Assembly: GCF_003363755.1 (NCBI RefSeq)
Contig: NZ_CP031396.1
Location: forward strand, 682,001-746,000
Length of the DNA stretch: 64,000 bases
Reading direction: 5' to 3'
Source: Pseudomonas protegens
GTDB lineage: Bacteria; Pseudomonadota; Gammaproteobacteria; Pseudomonadales; Pseudomonadaceae
Shown here: piece after piece, positions 30,914 through 40,091 of the stretch
How positions within the stretch are numbered: the stretch's first letter is position 1
Layout of the letters: every line of letters begins with the position of its first letter
Program-made: the position numbers and the translations under genes
Notes under the pieces: generated by a model
Told to the model about the DNA's origin: nothing
Seen by the model: only the letters and a program-made list of their open reading frames with translations
Databases searched by the model: none

Positions 30914-32329
30914 ATGGCCATCCAACCCGAAGCCTTTTTTCAACAGTTCGACGACCCACAACTGGTGGCCGCCGACAAGGCCCATTACATGCACGGCTTT
31001 CATATGTTCGACGAGCACCGCGAGCAGGGCTCGCTGAACATCGCTGCCGGTGACGGTGCCTATATCTATGACACCGCCGGCCGGCGCTACCTGGATGCGG
31101 TCGGTGGCATGTGGTGCACCAACATCGGCCTGGGCCGTGAGGAAATGGCTGAAGCGATTGCCGATCAGGTACGGCAGTTGGCCTATTCCAATCCGTTCTG
31201 CGACATGGCCAACGTCAGCGCCATCCAGCTCTGTGAAAAACTCGCCAGCCTGGCACCGGGGGACCTGGACCACGTGTTCCTGACCACTGGCGGCTCCACT
31301 GCGGTGGACACCGCCTACCGCCTGGTGCAGTTCTATCAGAACAGTCGTGGCAAACATGAGAAGAAGCATGTGATCTCGCGGATCAATGCGTACCACGGCT
31401 CGACCTTCCTGACCATGTCCATCGGCAACAAGGCCGCCGACCGCGCTCCCGAATTCGACTTCATGAGCGACCTGTTTCACCACATCTCCTGCCCCAACTA
31501 CTACCGCGCCCCGGCCGGTATGAGCGAGGCGGATTTCCTCGATTTTCTGGTGGCCGAGTTCGAGGACAAGATCCTCACCATCGGCCCGGACAAGGTGGCC
31601 GCCTTCTTCGCCGAACCCATCATGGGCTCAGGCGGAGTGATCATTCCGCCCGAGGGTTATCACCGGCGCATGTGGGAAATCTGCCAGCGCTACGACCTGC
31701 TGTATGTCGCCGATGAGGTGGTGACCTCGTTCGGTCGCCTGGGCACCTTTTTCGCCTCCCAGGACGTGTTCGGCATGCAGCCGGACATCATCACCACCGC
31801 CAAGGGCCTGACTTCGGGCTACCTGCCCCTGGGGGCCTGCATTTTCTCCGAACGCATCTGGCAGGTGATCGGCGAGCCGGGCAAGGGCCGTTGCTTCACC
31901 CACGGTTTCACCTACAGTGGGCACCCGGTCAGTTGCGTCGCGGCGCTGAAGAACATCGAGATCATCGAGCGGGAAAACCTGCTGGCCCATGTCGAAGAGG
32001 TGGGGGTCTACATGGAGCAACGCCTGCAGACCCTGGCGCAGTTGCCCCTGGTCGGCAATGTACGCTGCAAGCGGCTGATGGCCTGCGTCGAGTTCGTCGC
32101 CGACAAGCACAGCAAGAGCCTGTTGCCGGAGGCCCTGAACATTGCCGAACGCATCCACCTGCGAGCCCAGGCCAAGGGCTTGCTGGTGCGCCCCATCGGC
32201 CATCTCAACGTCATGTCGCCACCGTTGATCATCACCCGTGCGCAGATCGACGAAATCGTCGATACCTTGCGCGAATGCATCCTCGAGGCTGCAGCCGAGC
32301 TGCGCCGTGACGGCCAGTACCTGGGTTGA
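30914..32329 (+). CDS. PLP-dependent class III aminotransferase (omega-amine / polyamine type)
   Basis: The start is the ATG at 30914, with AGGTGA upstream; earlier in-frame ATGs lack one. The 471-residue product has VFLTTGGSTAVDTAYRLVQFYQNSRGK (PLP phosphate loop), AYHGSTFLTMSIG, YVADEVVTSFGRLG (the Asp that pairs with the pyridine N) and TTAKGLTSGYLPLGA with the Schiff-base Lys. The family transfers the terminal amine of putrescine, spermidine or similar compounds to pyruvate. It follows the binding-protein gene at a short distance and precedes a LuxR regulator, so the three probably form a pathway unit. Confidence 0.85.
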   Translation: MAIQPEAFFQQFDDPQLVAADKAHYMHGFHMFDEHREQGSLNIAAGDGAYIYDTAGRRYLDAVGGMWCTNIGLGREEMAEAIADQVRQLAYSNPFCDMANVSAIQLCEKLASLAPGDLDHVFLTTGGSTAVDTAYRLVQFYQNSRGKHEKKHVISRINAYHGSTFLTMSIGNKAADRAPEFDFMSDLFHHISCPNYYRAPAGMSEADFLDFLVAEFEDKILTIGPDKVAAFFAEPIMGSGGVIIPPEGYHRRMWEICQRYDLLYVADEVVTSFGRLGTFFASQDVFGMQPDIITTAKGLTSGYLPLGACIFSERIWQVIGEPGKGRCFTHGFTYSGHPVSCVAALKNIEIIERENLLAHVEEVGVYMEQRLQTLAQLPLVGNVRCKRLMACVEFVADKHSKSLLPEALNIAERIHLRAQAKGLLVRPIGHLNVMSPPLIITRAQIDEIVDTLRECILEAAAELRRDGQYLG

Positions 32330-32406
32330 TGAATCGACAACGGGCACCGACAGCACTGCGAATCGGGGTCTTACCCGGCCTGCGCCCGGCAGTTAAACTG
32401 CCGGGC

Positions 32407-33285
32407 ATGAGCGCATCTGCCAATCCCCCCAACGCCCCTCTCTCCCTCCATGCCCTGCAGGCCTGGCATGCCGGCTTGGCCAAGGCATTCGACAGCGTGG
32501 ACGATGAGGCCTTCCTCAGCCATCTGGCGGCAGCGCTGAATGCCCTGACCCCCATCGAATCCATGATGATCAGCCTGGAACGCAAAGGCTTGCCACCCCA
32601 GTTGCTGCATGAGCAAGGCATTGTCGGCGCGTACCGCGACGAGATCATCAACCGCTATTTCTCCCGCGGCTACCTGCTCGATCCCTTTTGCCTGGCGGTG
32701 GAAAACGGTCTGGCGGAAGGTTTCTACCACCTCTCGGAAATCGCCCCGGACGACTTTTTCGCCAGCGAGTACTACAAGACCTACTACCTCAAGACCGGGG
32801 GCGCCGAAGACAGTTACTACATCGTCGACCTCGACCCGCACAGCAAGATTTCCCTGTGCATGTTCCAGGGCTTGAGTGGTGCACGCTTCGCCAGCGAACC
32901 CTTGGCGCTACTGCGGGCGGTGGAGCCGCTGGTGCGCGAACTGATCCGTCGTTTCGGCACTGCCGGCGGCCTGCAGCAACTGGTGCGGCACGCGACTCAG
33001 GGCTCGCTGCCGGCCCAGGCACCGGCCGACCTCAACCAACAGATCGAAGCCGCCTTCATGAGCTTCGGCACTCCGCTACTGACGGTGCGTGAACGGGAGA
33101 TCGCCCACCTGATCCTGCGCGGTCACTCGGTGAAATCCACGGCCAAGGTGTTGGAAATCTCTCCGGAAACCGTGCGCATGCACCGTAAGAATCTCTATAC
33201 CAAGCTGGCCATCAGTTCCCAGGCGGAGCTGTTTTCATTGTTTATCGACTGGCTGACCCAGCGCCCTCAAGCCCCCGCCCATTGA
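32407..33285 (+). CDS. LuxR-family transcriptional regulator
   Basis: The 292-residue product starts at the ATG at 32407. The C-terminus is a LuxR helix-turn-helix: LLTVREREIAHLILRGHSVKSTAKVLEISPETVRMHRKNLYTKLAISSQAELFSLFI. The N-terminal 200 residues (ISLERKGLPPQLLHEQG...YRDEIINRYFSRGYLLDPFCLAVENG) look like a small-molecule sensor but not an acyl-homoserine-lactone or receiver domain. It is likely the regulator of the adjacent amine-utilisation genes. Confidence 0.82.
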   Translation: MSASANPPNAPLSLHALQAWHAGLAKAFDSVDDEAFLSHLAAALNALTPIESMMISLERKGLPPQLLHEQGIVGAYRDEIINRYFSRGYLLDPFCLAVENGLAEGFYHLSEIAPDDFFASEYYKTYYLKTGGAEDSYYIVDLDPHSKISLCMFQGLSGARFASEPLALLRAVEPLVRELIRRFGTAGGLQQLVRHATQGSLPAQAPADLNQQIEAAFMSFGTPLLTVREREIAHLILRGHSVKSTAKVLEISPETVRMHRKNLYTKLAISSQAELFSLFIDWLTQRPQAPAH

Positions 33286-33345
33286 GCCGACGGGTGTGTC
33301 CAGCTCGCCGCCGCACCAACGCCGTCAGATCCCGTCAATCGGACC

Positions 33346-33376
33346 AGGGCCTGCACAGCTTGTGCAGGCCCTTTTT
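33346..33376. terminator. Strong bidirectional terminator
   Basis: AGGGCCTGCACA and TGTGCAGGCCCT form a perfect 12-bp stem with a 3-nt loop, followed by TTTT. It lies between the convergent LuxR gene and the next binding-protein gene. Confidence 0.85.
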
Positions 33377-33398
33377 CCTCAGTGCATCAGTGAGGCGT

Positions 33399-34439
33399 TC
33401 AACGGGCCGCCCAGGCGTTGAAGCGCTGCTCCAGCTCCTCGCCATGGTCGACCCAGAACGCCGCATCCACCGCCCGCGCGCCTTGCAGGTTGGCCTCGTA
33501 GGTCGGCAGTTGCTGCTGCACCGCCTCAGGCAACAGGGGCAGTGCCTGACGATGCACCGGTCCATAGGGAATGTTCTGCGAGAACACCTTCTGCGCCTGG
33601 GGCTGGCTGGCGAACAGGATGAAATCTTCGGCCAGGGCCTTGTTCGGCGAGCCTTTGACTACCGCCCAGTACTCCGGATCGTACAGGCTCTGGGGCCAGA
33701 GGATACTCAACTGCATGCCCTCCTTCTGGGCCATGGCAATGCGTCCGTTGTAGGCCGCGCTCATGACCACATCACCGGCCACCAGCCATTGCGGAGGTTG
33801 CGCCCCGGCTTCCCACCACTGGATGTAGGGCTTGATCTGATCCAGCTTGGCGAAGGCCCGGGTCACGCCTTGCGGGGTGTTGAGCACCTGATACAACTGG
33901 GCCGGCGCCACACCGTCCGCCAGCAGGGCGATTTCCAGGGTGTACTTGGCGCTCTTGCGCAAACCGCGCTTGCCGGGGAAGTCCTTGAGGTTCCAGAAGT
34001 CGGCCCAGGACCCGGGCGCCTTGGCCAGCTTCTGCGGGGCAAAGGCCATGACCATCGACCAGACGTAGGTGGCCACGCCGCACTCGCTCAGGGTGCCCGG
34101 GACGAACTGCGCCGGATCACCAAAGCGGGCCAGGTCCAAAGGTTCGAACAAGCCCTCGTCACAGCCGCGCAACAGCTCCGGGCTCTCCACTTCGACCACA
34201 TCCCAGCTGGTCTTGCCGACATCGACCATGGCCTTGATCTTCGACAGTTCACCGTTGTACTCCCCCGCCACCACCCGGGCTGCCCCGCTCTGGTTGAAGG
34301 GTTGGAAGTAGGCTTTTTCCTGAGCCTGTTTGGTGGCTCCGCCAAAGGAAATGACGGTGAGGTTCTGCGGTTGGGCCCAAGCCCCGGTGCACAGCAGAAC
34401 CCACGACAATGCAACGCCGCAACGCAAGGTGTTGGACAT
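33399..34439 (-). CDS. ABC transporter substrate-binding protein (PotD-like, extracellular solute type)
   Basis: The start is the ATG at 34439 (MSNTLRCGVALSWVLLCTGAWA), a signal peptide cleaved near AQPQNLTV; total 346 residues. ISFGGATKQAQEKAYFQPFNQ, WDVVEVESPELLRGCDEGLFEP and WWEAGAQPPQWLVAGDVVMSAAYNGRIAMAQKEG fit the spermidine/putrescine or related opine-type binding-protein cluster. No permease genes adjoin it. It is convergent with the amine cluster and may be an alternative receptor. Confidence 0.82.
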   Translation of the reverse strand: MSNTLRCGVALSWVLLCTGAWAQPQNLTVISFGGATKQAQEKAYFQPFNQSGAARVVAGEYNGELSKIKAMVDVGKTSWDVVEVESPELLRGCDEGLFEPLDLARFGDPAQFVPGTLSECGVATYVWSMVMAFAPQKLAKAPGSWADFWNLKDFPGKRGLRKSAKYTLEIALLADGVAPAQLYQVLNTPQGVTRAFAKLDQIKPYIQWWEAGAQPPQWLVAGDVVMSAAYNGRIAMAQKEGMQLSILWPQSLYDPEYWAVVKGSPNKALAEDFILFASQPQAQKVFSQNIPYGPVHRQALPLLPEAVQQQLPTYEANLQGARAVDAAFWVDHGEELEQRFNAWAAR

Positions 34440-34942
34440 AAAACCCATCCTCAAGAAAGCCGGCTCGCCCGCACGAACCTACACAGCAGGAGCCTGGAAG
34501 CGACCGTATTCACGGGCGGTACTGCACCAGGCACTACGAGTCTTGGTCAGCGGTGCAAGGCACCTGGCAGCAAAGGCCGGGTAGCCGGATCGTCACCGTT
34601 GCGGGCTCTTTGGCCCCGTTCGCTTGGAGTGTTTACAACCGGTCCGGAGTGAGCGGACGCGGTCTTGCTCGAATGGCGGTTCATCGCTTGCTCCCTGTTG
34701 TTTTTGTAGGAAGAACAAATCGATCGGCAGTGCATCGCAACAACGTCCCGGGCAGTCGGGCAGGCGTATGCAGGGGTTTATTGTTTGCCCAACCCGAGGC
34801 ATTGCGAAACGAGGTTTTTCTGAGGCACAGGCAAGGGAAAAGCTGCCTAGACGGCAGACTCGGCCCGAGATCGACGAACGGAATGCGCACACCGAGCGGC
34901 GCGCCTGGACGGACAAGCAAGTCCGCCGGAGCAACAACAAAA
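34440..34942. other. Gene-free region of about 500 bp
   Basis: No gene is supported. Short frames on both strands have no ribosome-binding sites and lack protein-like composition. The stretch separates the PotD-like gene from the terminator of the AEC carrier gene and may hold the promoter of the former. Confidence 0.4.
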
Positions 34943-34972
34943 ACCCCGCCAGGGCATCACCCGGGCGGGGCG
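34943..34972 (-). terminator. Terminator after the AEC carrier gene
   Basis: On the minus strand GCCCCGCC and GGCGGGG pair and are followed by TTTTTGTTGTTG. It ends the metallolyase-carrier operon. Confidence 0.75.
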
Positions 34973-35005
34973 TTTTGACAACTCATGGGTCAAGGGCGCC
35001 GCAGC

Positions 35006-35953
35006 TCAATCCAGCACGACCAGCAACCCCGAGATTACCCCAATGCCCATCACCGCCGAGAGCAGCATGCTGCTGGACACCTCGATCTCGTAGGTCTTGT
35101 AGCGCGAGGCCAGGATAAAGACGTTCACCGCCACTGGCAGCGCCGCCATGATCACCGCGATCTTGACCAGGAAATCGCCGAGGCCGAACACATAGCGGGC
35201 GGACACGAACACCAGCACCGGCAACACCACCACCTTCAACAGGGCCAGGGCCAGGGAGTCGCCCTTGATCAGGTTCTGCTGGCGGTGCACGGCAAAGGCA
35301 GCACCCAGGGCCACCAGCGCCAAGGGGCCGGTGGCGTTGGTCATCTGCGTGGCGAAGATCTGCAGCGGACCGGGCAAGCGCCACTGCAAGGCAATGCACA
35401 GCGCCGCCAGGGCCACCGCCAGAATCAGCGGGTTGCTGATGATCGACTTGCCGGTGGTCAGCAGCACACGGGCCAGATCCGGCTTGGCCCGGGCTTCGCG
35501 CGGCTCGGTGAGTTCCATGATCAGGGCGCCCCCCGCCAGGATCACCAGGTTGTCGGCCATGGTGATCATCAGCGTGGGCAGCGCCGCTTCATCGCCGAAC
35601 GCCATGACCATCAAGGGCAACCCCATATACCCCACCACCCCGGAGATGGACGACAGCCCGCGCAGGCCGGCCACCCGCGCGTTGCCGCCCCAGATCAGCC
35701 GCCCGCCCACGGCGGCGATCATGAAGGTCACCAGGCAGGCCAGGTAATAGGCGCCGAGCAAGGCCCAATCCAGCTCGCCATGATCCCGGGTGCCGAGGGT
35801 CTTGATGAAGATGAAGCACGGCAGGAACAACCAGAACACCACCCCCACCAGGCCCTTGACCGTTTCCTTGCCGATCACCTCCAGCCGCACAATCCAGTAG
35901 CCGGCGAAAATCATCGCAAACAGCGGCATCACCACCGTAAAGACCTTATCCAT
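35006..35953 (-). CDS. AEC-family carrier (auxin efflux carrier type)
   Basis: The start is the ATG at 35953, overlapping the upstream gene by 8 bp; a longer frame is not supported. The 315-residue product has about ten membrane helices in two five-helix halves, e.g. VVMPLFAMIFAGYWIV, VGYMGLPLMVMAFG and GPLALVALGAAFAV, with the Pro/Gly-rich break typical of the AEC family, which moves small organic anions such as malonate or malate. Tight coupling to the metallolyase gene suggests that it carries that enzyme's substrate or product. Confidence 0.82.
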   Translation of the reverse strand: MDKVFTVVMPLFAMIFAGYWIVRLEVIGKETVKGLVGVVFWLFLPCFIFIKTLGTRDHGELDWALLGAYYLACLVTFMIAAVGGRLIWGGNARVAGLRGLSSISGVVGYMGLPLMVMAFGDEAALPTLMITMADNLVILAGGALIMELTEPREARAKPDLARVLLTTGKSIISNPLILAVALAALCIALQWRLPGPLQIFATQMTNATGPLALVALGAAFAVHRQQNLIKGDSLALALLKVVVLPVLVFVSARYVFGLGDFLVKIAVIMAALPVAVNVFILASRYKTYEIEVSSSMLLSAVMGIGVISGLLVVLD

Positions 35954-37193
35954 GGGCCGGTTGCTCCTGAAGAAGCTGACGCTCGGCATAGCGGGCCAGG
36001 TGCATCGGGCTGTAGGTGCAGGATCGATAGAACTCCATCACCCCGGCCATCGCGTGCTGATAACGGACCTCGATGTCCGACATCGAGGCCCGCATTTCCT
36101 CTTTCAGACTCTCGACGATTGGCCACAGCTCCTCATCGGCAATCTCGGCCACTTGGGTGCTCAGCGATGAATAATCGGCCAGGGCCTGACGGATGGTCTG
36201 CGGATGCAAGCCCACATAATTGACGAAGTAAGCCTTATCATCCTGAGTTTCCAGAAAGTCCGGAATATTCAAGACGCCATAATTGGAAAGTGTTTCAAAC
36301 TTGCCACTGACCGGACGATAGACACCGGGCAACTGCAGCAACTTTTCCTCACAGTAACGAGCGGCGCCGATCAACTTGTCCAGATCCAGCGGCTGCGCGC
36401 CCAGCTGTATATTGTTGTCCCGACACAACTTCACAACTTGCTCCAGCGGTGCAATTCCGGAGCGGTTGCCAAATCCGGCCAGGGCCCCTTCAACCATCTG
36501 AAAACCGCATTGAATCGCCTGCATGGTATTGGCCAGGGCCAACCCGTTGTCGTTATGGGCATGCAGGCAGAACACCAGGCGGGGGTAATCCGCCACCAGC
36601 TTGGAGCACAGCCAGCGGGTCACATGGGGTTGCAGCGAACCCACGGAGTCGTTGATGCGGATGATGTCCACGCCCAGATTGACAGCCCAGTCGATCTGCC
36701 GGCAGATCTCGGCATAACGCTGCTCGCACACTCCATTGCGGAAGTTGTTGAGCACGCTGGCCTTGAACTTGACGGCGCCGAGCTCGCGAAACGCCCGGAT
36801 TGCATGCTCGAATTCACCGTCGCTCTGCCTGTAGGTGATCATGCCGAAGCTGAAGACGGTGTCGGCAATCCATTCCCGTCGATGGGCCCGGGCCTTGAAA
36901 TAAGCCAAGGCGGTCTCCCAGCAGTTCAACAGGACGATGAACGTGGCCTGGGTATCGGCCGGCAATTCGCCGGCTTGCCGTGCCCGATGCAGGCGGTCCC
37001 AGACCAGCGGTTCCTCCGGTCCGCAGCCCACCACGAAATCCCGTAGTCCGGCCTCGACCATGGACTTGAGGATGGATAACTTGGCGTCCACCGTGATGGG
37101 AAAGGCTGTGCGCTCAATCCCCTCCCGAAGTGTTTCATCCACCAGATAGGGGACGGAAAAATCACGGTAGCGAATTCCATTTTCAAGTTTCAT
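35946..37193 (-). CDS. DRE-TIM metallolyase (HMG-CoA lyase / 2-isopropylmalate synthase-like)
   Basis: The ATG at 37193 is fixed by AAGGAG 6 nt upstream. The 415-residue product has the HMGL-like barrel: YLVDETLREGIER (Asp19, Arg23, Glu24), FVVGCGPEEP, INDSVGSLQPHVT, LHAHNDNGLALANT (His211 and His213 as metal ligands) and GFGNRSG (240-246). These are the catalytic and divalent-metal residues of the DRE-TIM superfamily, which makes or breaks C-C bonds next to a carboxylate. It lacks the LeuA C-terminal regulatory domain and does not match HMG-CoA lyase length. Substrate unknown. It forms an operon with an AEC carrier. Confidence 0.78.
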   Translation of the reverse strand: MKLENGIRYRDFSVPYLVDETLREGIERTAFPITVDAKLSILKSMVEAGLRDFVVGCGPEEPLVWDRLHRARQAGELPADTQATFIVLLNCWETALAYFKARAHRREWIADTVFSFGMITYRQSDGEFEHAIRAFRELGAVKFKASVLNNFRNGVCEQRYAEICRQIDWAVNLGVDIIRINDSVGSLQPHVTRWLCSKLVADYPRLVFCLHAHNDNGLALANTMQAIQCGFQMVEGALAGFGNRSGIAPLEQVVKLCRDNNIQLGAQPLDLDKLIGAARYCEEKLLQLPGVYRPVSGKFETLSNYGVLNIPDFLETQDDKAYFVNYVGLHPQTIRQALADYSSLSTQVAEIADEELWPIVESLKEEMRASMSDIEVRYQHAMAGVMEFYRSCTYSPMHLARYAERQLLQEQPAHG

Positions 37194-37542
37194 CGCCCTG
37201 CTCCTTTTTATTGGTTTTTTTCGCAGCCCACACTGTTTTGCTTGGCACACAAGACCTGCAACAACCGCCACACCATATAACAGCGAGTAAAAACCCGACC
37301 TAAGAAATACCTTAAAAAACAGCGCAAACAGGGTTCGAAAAAAACGCCCAAAGCGAAACATTCGGCACTCCAAATATCCCTATTTAAATAAACAGGCGTC
37401 AGGGCTCGTTCAAACCGCCCCGCGCTCGCCACAAATGCTTGCGACCGCCACGCCGACCAACGGCCCACCCCGTTATTCCCTACCGGATGCCCGCGCAAGC
37501 GCTAGAATCTGCGCTACCTTTCCCAGGCGACGAGAGCCGTTC
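37194..37542. other. Divergent intergenic region
   Basis: About 350 bp between the metallolyase operon (minus) and the C-S lyase gene (plus). The part at 37200-37400 is AT-rich with several A/T runs (for example TATTTAAATAAA near 37380), suited to a promoter. No gene is supported. Confidence 0.45.
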
Positions 37543-38691
37543 ATGAGCTTCGATTTCGACACCCTGCACCCCCGCCATGGCACCGGCAGCACCAAATGGA
37601 GCCGCTACCCCGAAGATGTCCTGCCGATGTGGGTGGCGGACATGGACTTCGCCGTGGCCGACGGCATCCTCCAGGCCCTGCGCCAGCGCCTGGAGCACCC
37701 GCTGCTGGGCTACAGCGTGGCCCGCGACGAATTGCGCGACGCGGTGGTCGCCGACCTCCGGGACAAGTACGCCTGGCGCGTGCAGCCCGACGAACTGATC
37801 TTCCTCCCCGGGGTCGAGCCCGGCTTCAACATGGCCCTGCATGCCTTCGTCAAGCCCGGGCAATCGGTGGTGCTGCAGACCCCCAACTATCGCCCGCTGC
37901 GCCTGGCCCCGGGCAACTGGGGCCTGGACAAGGTCGAAGTGCCGTTCCAGCTCACCGAGCAAGGCACCTATGTCACCCCCATGGATGCACTGCGCCAGGC
38001 CCTGCAAGGCGCCGGGGCGATGCTCCTGAGCAACCCGCACAACCCGCTGGGCAAGGTTTTCCCCCGGGACGAACTGCAAGCCGTGGCCAACGCCTGCCTG
38101 GATCAGGGCGCACTGATCATTTCTGACGAGATCCATGCCGAACTGTGCTTTGACGGCCGCCGGCACATTCCCACCGCGTCCCTGAGCCCGGAGATCGCCC
38201 GGCGCACCATCACCCTGATGTCGGCGAGCAAGGCCTACAACATCGCCGGGATGAAGACCTGCTTCGCCATCGTCCAGGACCCGGCCACCCGCCTGGCCTT
38301 CAACAACGCCCGCGCCGGCATGGTGGACAGCGTCAGCCCCCTGGGCCTGGAGGCGACCCTGGCCGCCCTGACCCACGGCGGCCCCTGGCTGCAGGCGCTG
38401 CTCGGCTACCTGCAAGCCAACCGCGACTACCTGCTGCACGCGGTGCAGACCCGCCTGCCGGGCATACGCATGCACGCGCCCCAGGGCACGTATCTGGCCT
38501 GGCTCGATTGCAGCGAGCTGGGGCTGGACGATCCCCATGGCTACTTCCTCAAGGAAGCCAAGGTCGGCCTCAGCGCCGGGCTGGAGTTTGGCGATGACTG
38601 CGGGCAATTCGTGCGCCTGAACTTCGGCTGCCCGCGGGCCATGCTCGAAGAAGGCATCCAGCGCCTGCAGGACAGCCTGCAACGGCGCTGA
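37543..38691 (+). CDS. PLP-dependent C-S lyase / aminotransferase, MalY/PatB type
   Basis: The start is the ATG at 37543 behind CGAGAG. The 382-residue fold-type I enzyme contains VLPMWVADMDFAVADGILQALRQRLEHPLLGYS, PGVEPGFNMAL, LLSNPHNPLGKVF, ISDEIHAELCFDGR and SASKAYNIAGMKTCF, where the last Lys is the PLP Schiff base. MalY/PatB proteins cleave cystathionine and other cysteine S-conjugates to thiol, pyruvate and ammonia. It is a single gene; the metabolic context is not evident. Confidence 0.87.
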   Translation: MSFDFDTLHPRHGTGSTKWSRYPEDVLPMWVADMDFAVADGILQALRQRLEHPLLGYSVARDELRDAVVADLRDKYAWRVQPDELIFLPGVEPGFNMALHAFVKPGQSVVLQTPNYRPLRLAPGNWGLDKVEVPFQLTEQGTYVTPMDALRQALQGAGAMLLSNPHNPLGKVFPRDELQAVANACLDQGALIISDEIHAELCFDGRRHIPTASLSPEIARRTITLMSASKAYNIAGMKTCFAIVQDPATRLAFNNARAGMVDSVSPLGLEATLAALTHGGPWLQALLGYLQANRDYLLHAVQTRLPGIRMHAPQGTYLAWLDCSELGLDDPHGYFLKEAKVGLSAGLEFGDDCGQFVRLNFGCPRAMLEEGIQRLQDSLQRR

Positions 38692-38813
38692 TCGCCGCAC
38701 AAACCCACCCCGCCAGCGCAGCCGCCAGGTTCCCGCCCCTGGCGCTGCGCCCTCCTGGCCCAGCCCCGCAGCCACGCCCCACCCTGCCCCGGCGGTGCGC
38801 TGACACGCGCCCA

Positions 38814-38845
38814 ATGGATCCATAAAAATCACACCATTGGATCCA
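38814..38845. promoter_or_regulatory. Two upstream VanR-type operator sites
   Basis: ATGGATCCAT (38814-38823) and ATTGGATCCA (38836-38845) share the GGATCC-centred palindrome of VanR, for which ATTGGATCCAAT is the known Caulobacter operator. They lie 22 bp apart centre to centre (about two helical turns), about 130-160 bp upstream of vanA, and could allow cooperative binding with the promoter site. Confidence 0.65.
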
Positions 38846-38870
38846 CAAACCTCTAAAACCTCAAAAATAG

Positions 38871-38884
38871 CCGATTATCGAACA
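38871..38884. promoter_or_regulatory. PcaR-like box upstream of vanA
   Basis: CCGATTATCGAACA; its reverse complement TGTTCGATAATCGG (with one A/T change in the middle) resembles the GTTCGATAATCGCAC site of the IclR-type regulator PcaR in P. putida. An almost identical box is at 61807-61820. Binding is inferred. Confidence 0.4.
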
Positions 38885-38902
38885 GAAAATCCGCGCATTC
38901 AT

Positions 38903-38944
38903 TTGACACCCCCAGAGCACGAACCCTTTAATGGATCCATTAAA
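38903..38944 (+). promoter_or_regulatory. vanA promoter with overlapping VanR operator
   Basis: TTGACA (38903-38908) and TTTAAT (38927-38932) are spaced 18 bp. The perfect 18-bp palindrome TTTAATGGATCCATTAAA (38927-38944) covers the -10 element, so a bound GntR-type repressor would block transcription until vanillate is present. Confidence 0.7.
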
Positions 38945-38973
38945 TAAAAACAACAAACGCCTGGAGAGACGTC

Positions 38974-40032
38974 ATGTACCCCAAGAATGCCTGGTACGTT
39001 GCCTGCACCCCCGATGAATTGCAGGGCAAGCCCCTGGGCCGGCAGATCTGCGGCGAACGAATGGTGTTCTACCGCGCCCACGAAGGCCGGGTAGCCGCCG
39101 TCGAGGATTTCTGCCCCCATCGCGGCGCCCCGCTGTCGCTGGGCTATGTCGAGAACGGCAACCTGGTGTGCGGCTACCACGGCCTGGTGATGGGCTGCGA
39201 CGGCAAGACCGTGGACATGCCCGGCCAGCGGGTACGCGGCTTCCCCTGCAACAAGACCTTCGCCGCGGTCGAGCGCTACGGCTTCATCTGGGTCTGGCCC
39301 GGCGACCAGAGCCTGGCCGATCCGGCACTGATCCATCACCTGGAATGGGCCGACAACGAACAGTGGGCCTATGGCGGCGGGTTGTTCCACATCCAGTGCG
39401 ACTACCGGCTGATGATCGACAACCTGATGGACCTGACCCACGAAACCTACGTCCACGCCTCCAGCATCGGCCAGAAGGAGATCGACGAGGCGCCGCCACA
39501 GACCACCGTGGACGGCTATCAGGTGGTCACCGCCCGCCATATGCACAACGTCATGCCGCCGCCGTTCTGGCGCATGGCCCTGCGCGGCAACCAGCTGGCC
39601 GACGACGTGCCGGTGGACCGCTGGCAGATCTGCCGCTTCAGCCCGCCCAGCCATGTGCTGATCGAAGTCGGCGTGGCCCACGCCGGCCACGGCGGCTACG
39701 ACGCCCCGGCGGCATTCAAGGCATCGAGCATCGTGGTGGATTTCATCACCCCCGAAAGCGACACCTCGATCTGGTACTTCTGGGGCATGGCACGCAACTT
39801 CAACCCCCAGGACCAGGCCCTCACCGCCAGCATCCGCGAAGGCCAGGGCAAGATCTTCAGCGAAGACCTGGAGATGCTCGAACGCCAGCAGCAGAACCTG
39901 CTCGCCCAGCCCCAGCGCAGCCTGCTCAAGCTGAACATCGACGCCGGCGGCGTGCAGTCGCGACGGATACTGGAACGCCTGATCGCCCAGGAGCGCGAGC
40001 CCCGGGAAGCACTGATCGCGGCAAGCCGTTAA
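38974..40032 (+). CDS. vanA: Vanillate O-demethylase, oxygenase subunit
   Basis: The 352-residue Rieske non-haem iron oxygenase converts vanillate to protocatechuate and formaldehyde. The Rieske cluster ligands are [11 protein letters not shown] (Cys47, His49) and CGYHGLV (Cys66, His69); the mononuclear iron site is [12 protein letters not shown] (His156, His161 and a distal Asp). Length and order match VanA. It is followed by vanB, with VanR sites in the promoter, and the vanR gene lies convergent downstream. The reductase encoded next supplies electrons from NADH. Confidence 0.95.
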   Translation: MYPKNAWYVACTPDELQGKPLGRQICGERMVFYRAHEGRVAAVEDFCPHRGAPLSLGYVENGNLVCGYHGLVMGCDGKTVDMPGQRVRGFPCNKTFAAVERYGFIWVWPGDQSLADPALIHHLEWADNEQWAYGGGLFHIQCDYRLMIDNLMDLTHETYVHASSIGQKEIDEAPPQTTVDGYQVVTARHMHNVMPPPFWRMALRGNQLADDVPVDRWQICRFSPPSHVLIEVGVAHAGHGGYDAPAAFKASSIVVDFITPESDTSIWYFWGMARNFNPQDQALTASIREGQGKIFSEDLEMLERQQQNLLAQPQRSLLKLNIDAGGVQSRRILERLIAQEREPREALIAASR

Positions 40033-40091
40033 GCCCTTCTCCGCCCCCGACAGCCAGCCGGCCCGGATGCGGCCACTGGCGAGGACCGACA

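Noticed and set aside
34553..34978. 141-codon plus-strand frame in the 34.4-35.0 kb gap
   Set aside because: It runs through a terminator hairpin, has no ribosome-binding site and has random-looking composition.
37480..38832. 450-codon minus-strand frame opposite the C-S lyase gene
   Set aside because: Antisense shadow; the plus strand carries a complete PLP-enzyme sequence with its active-site Lys.
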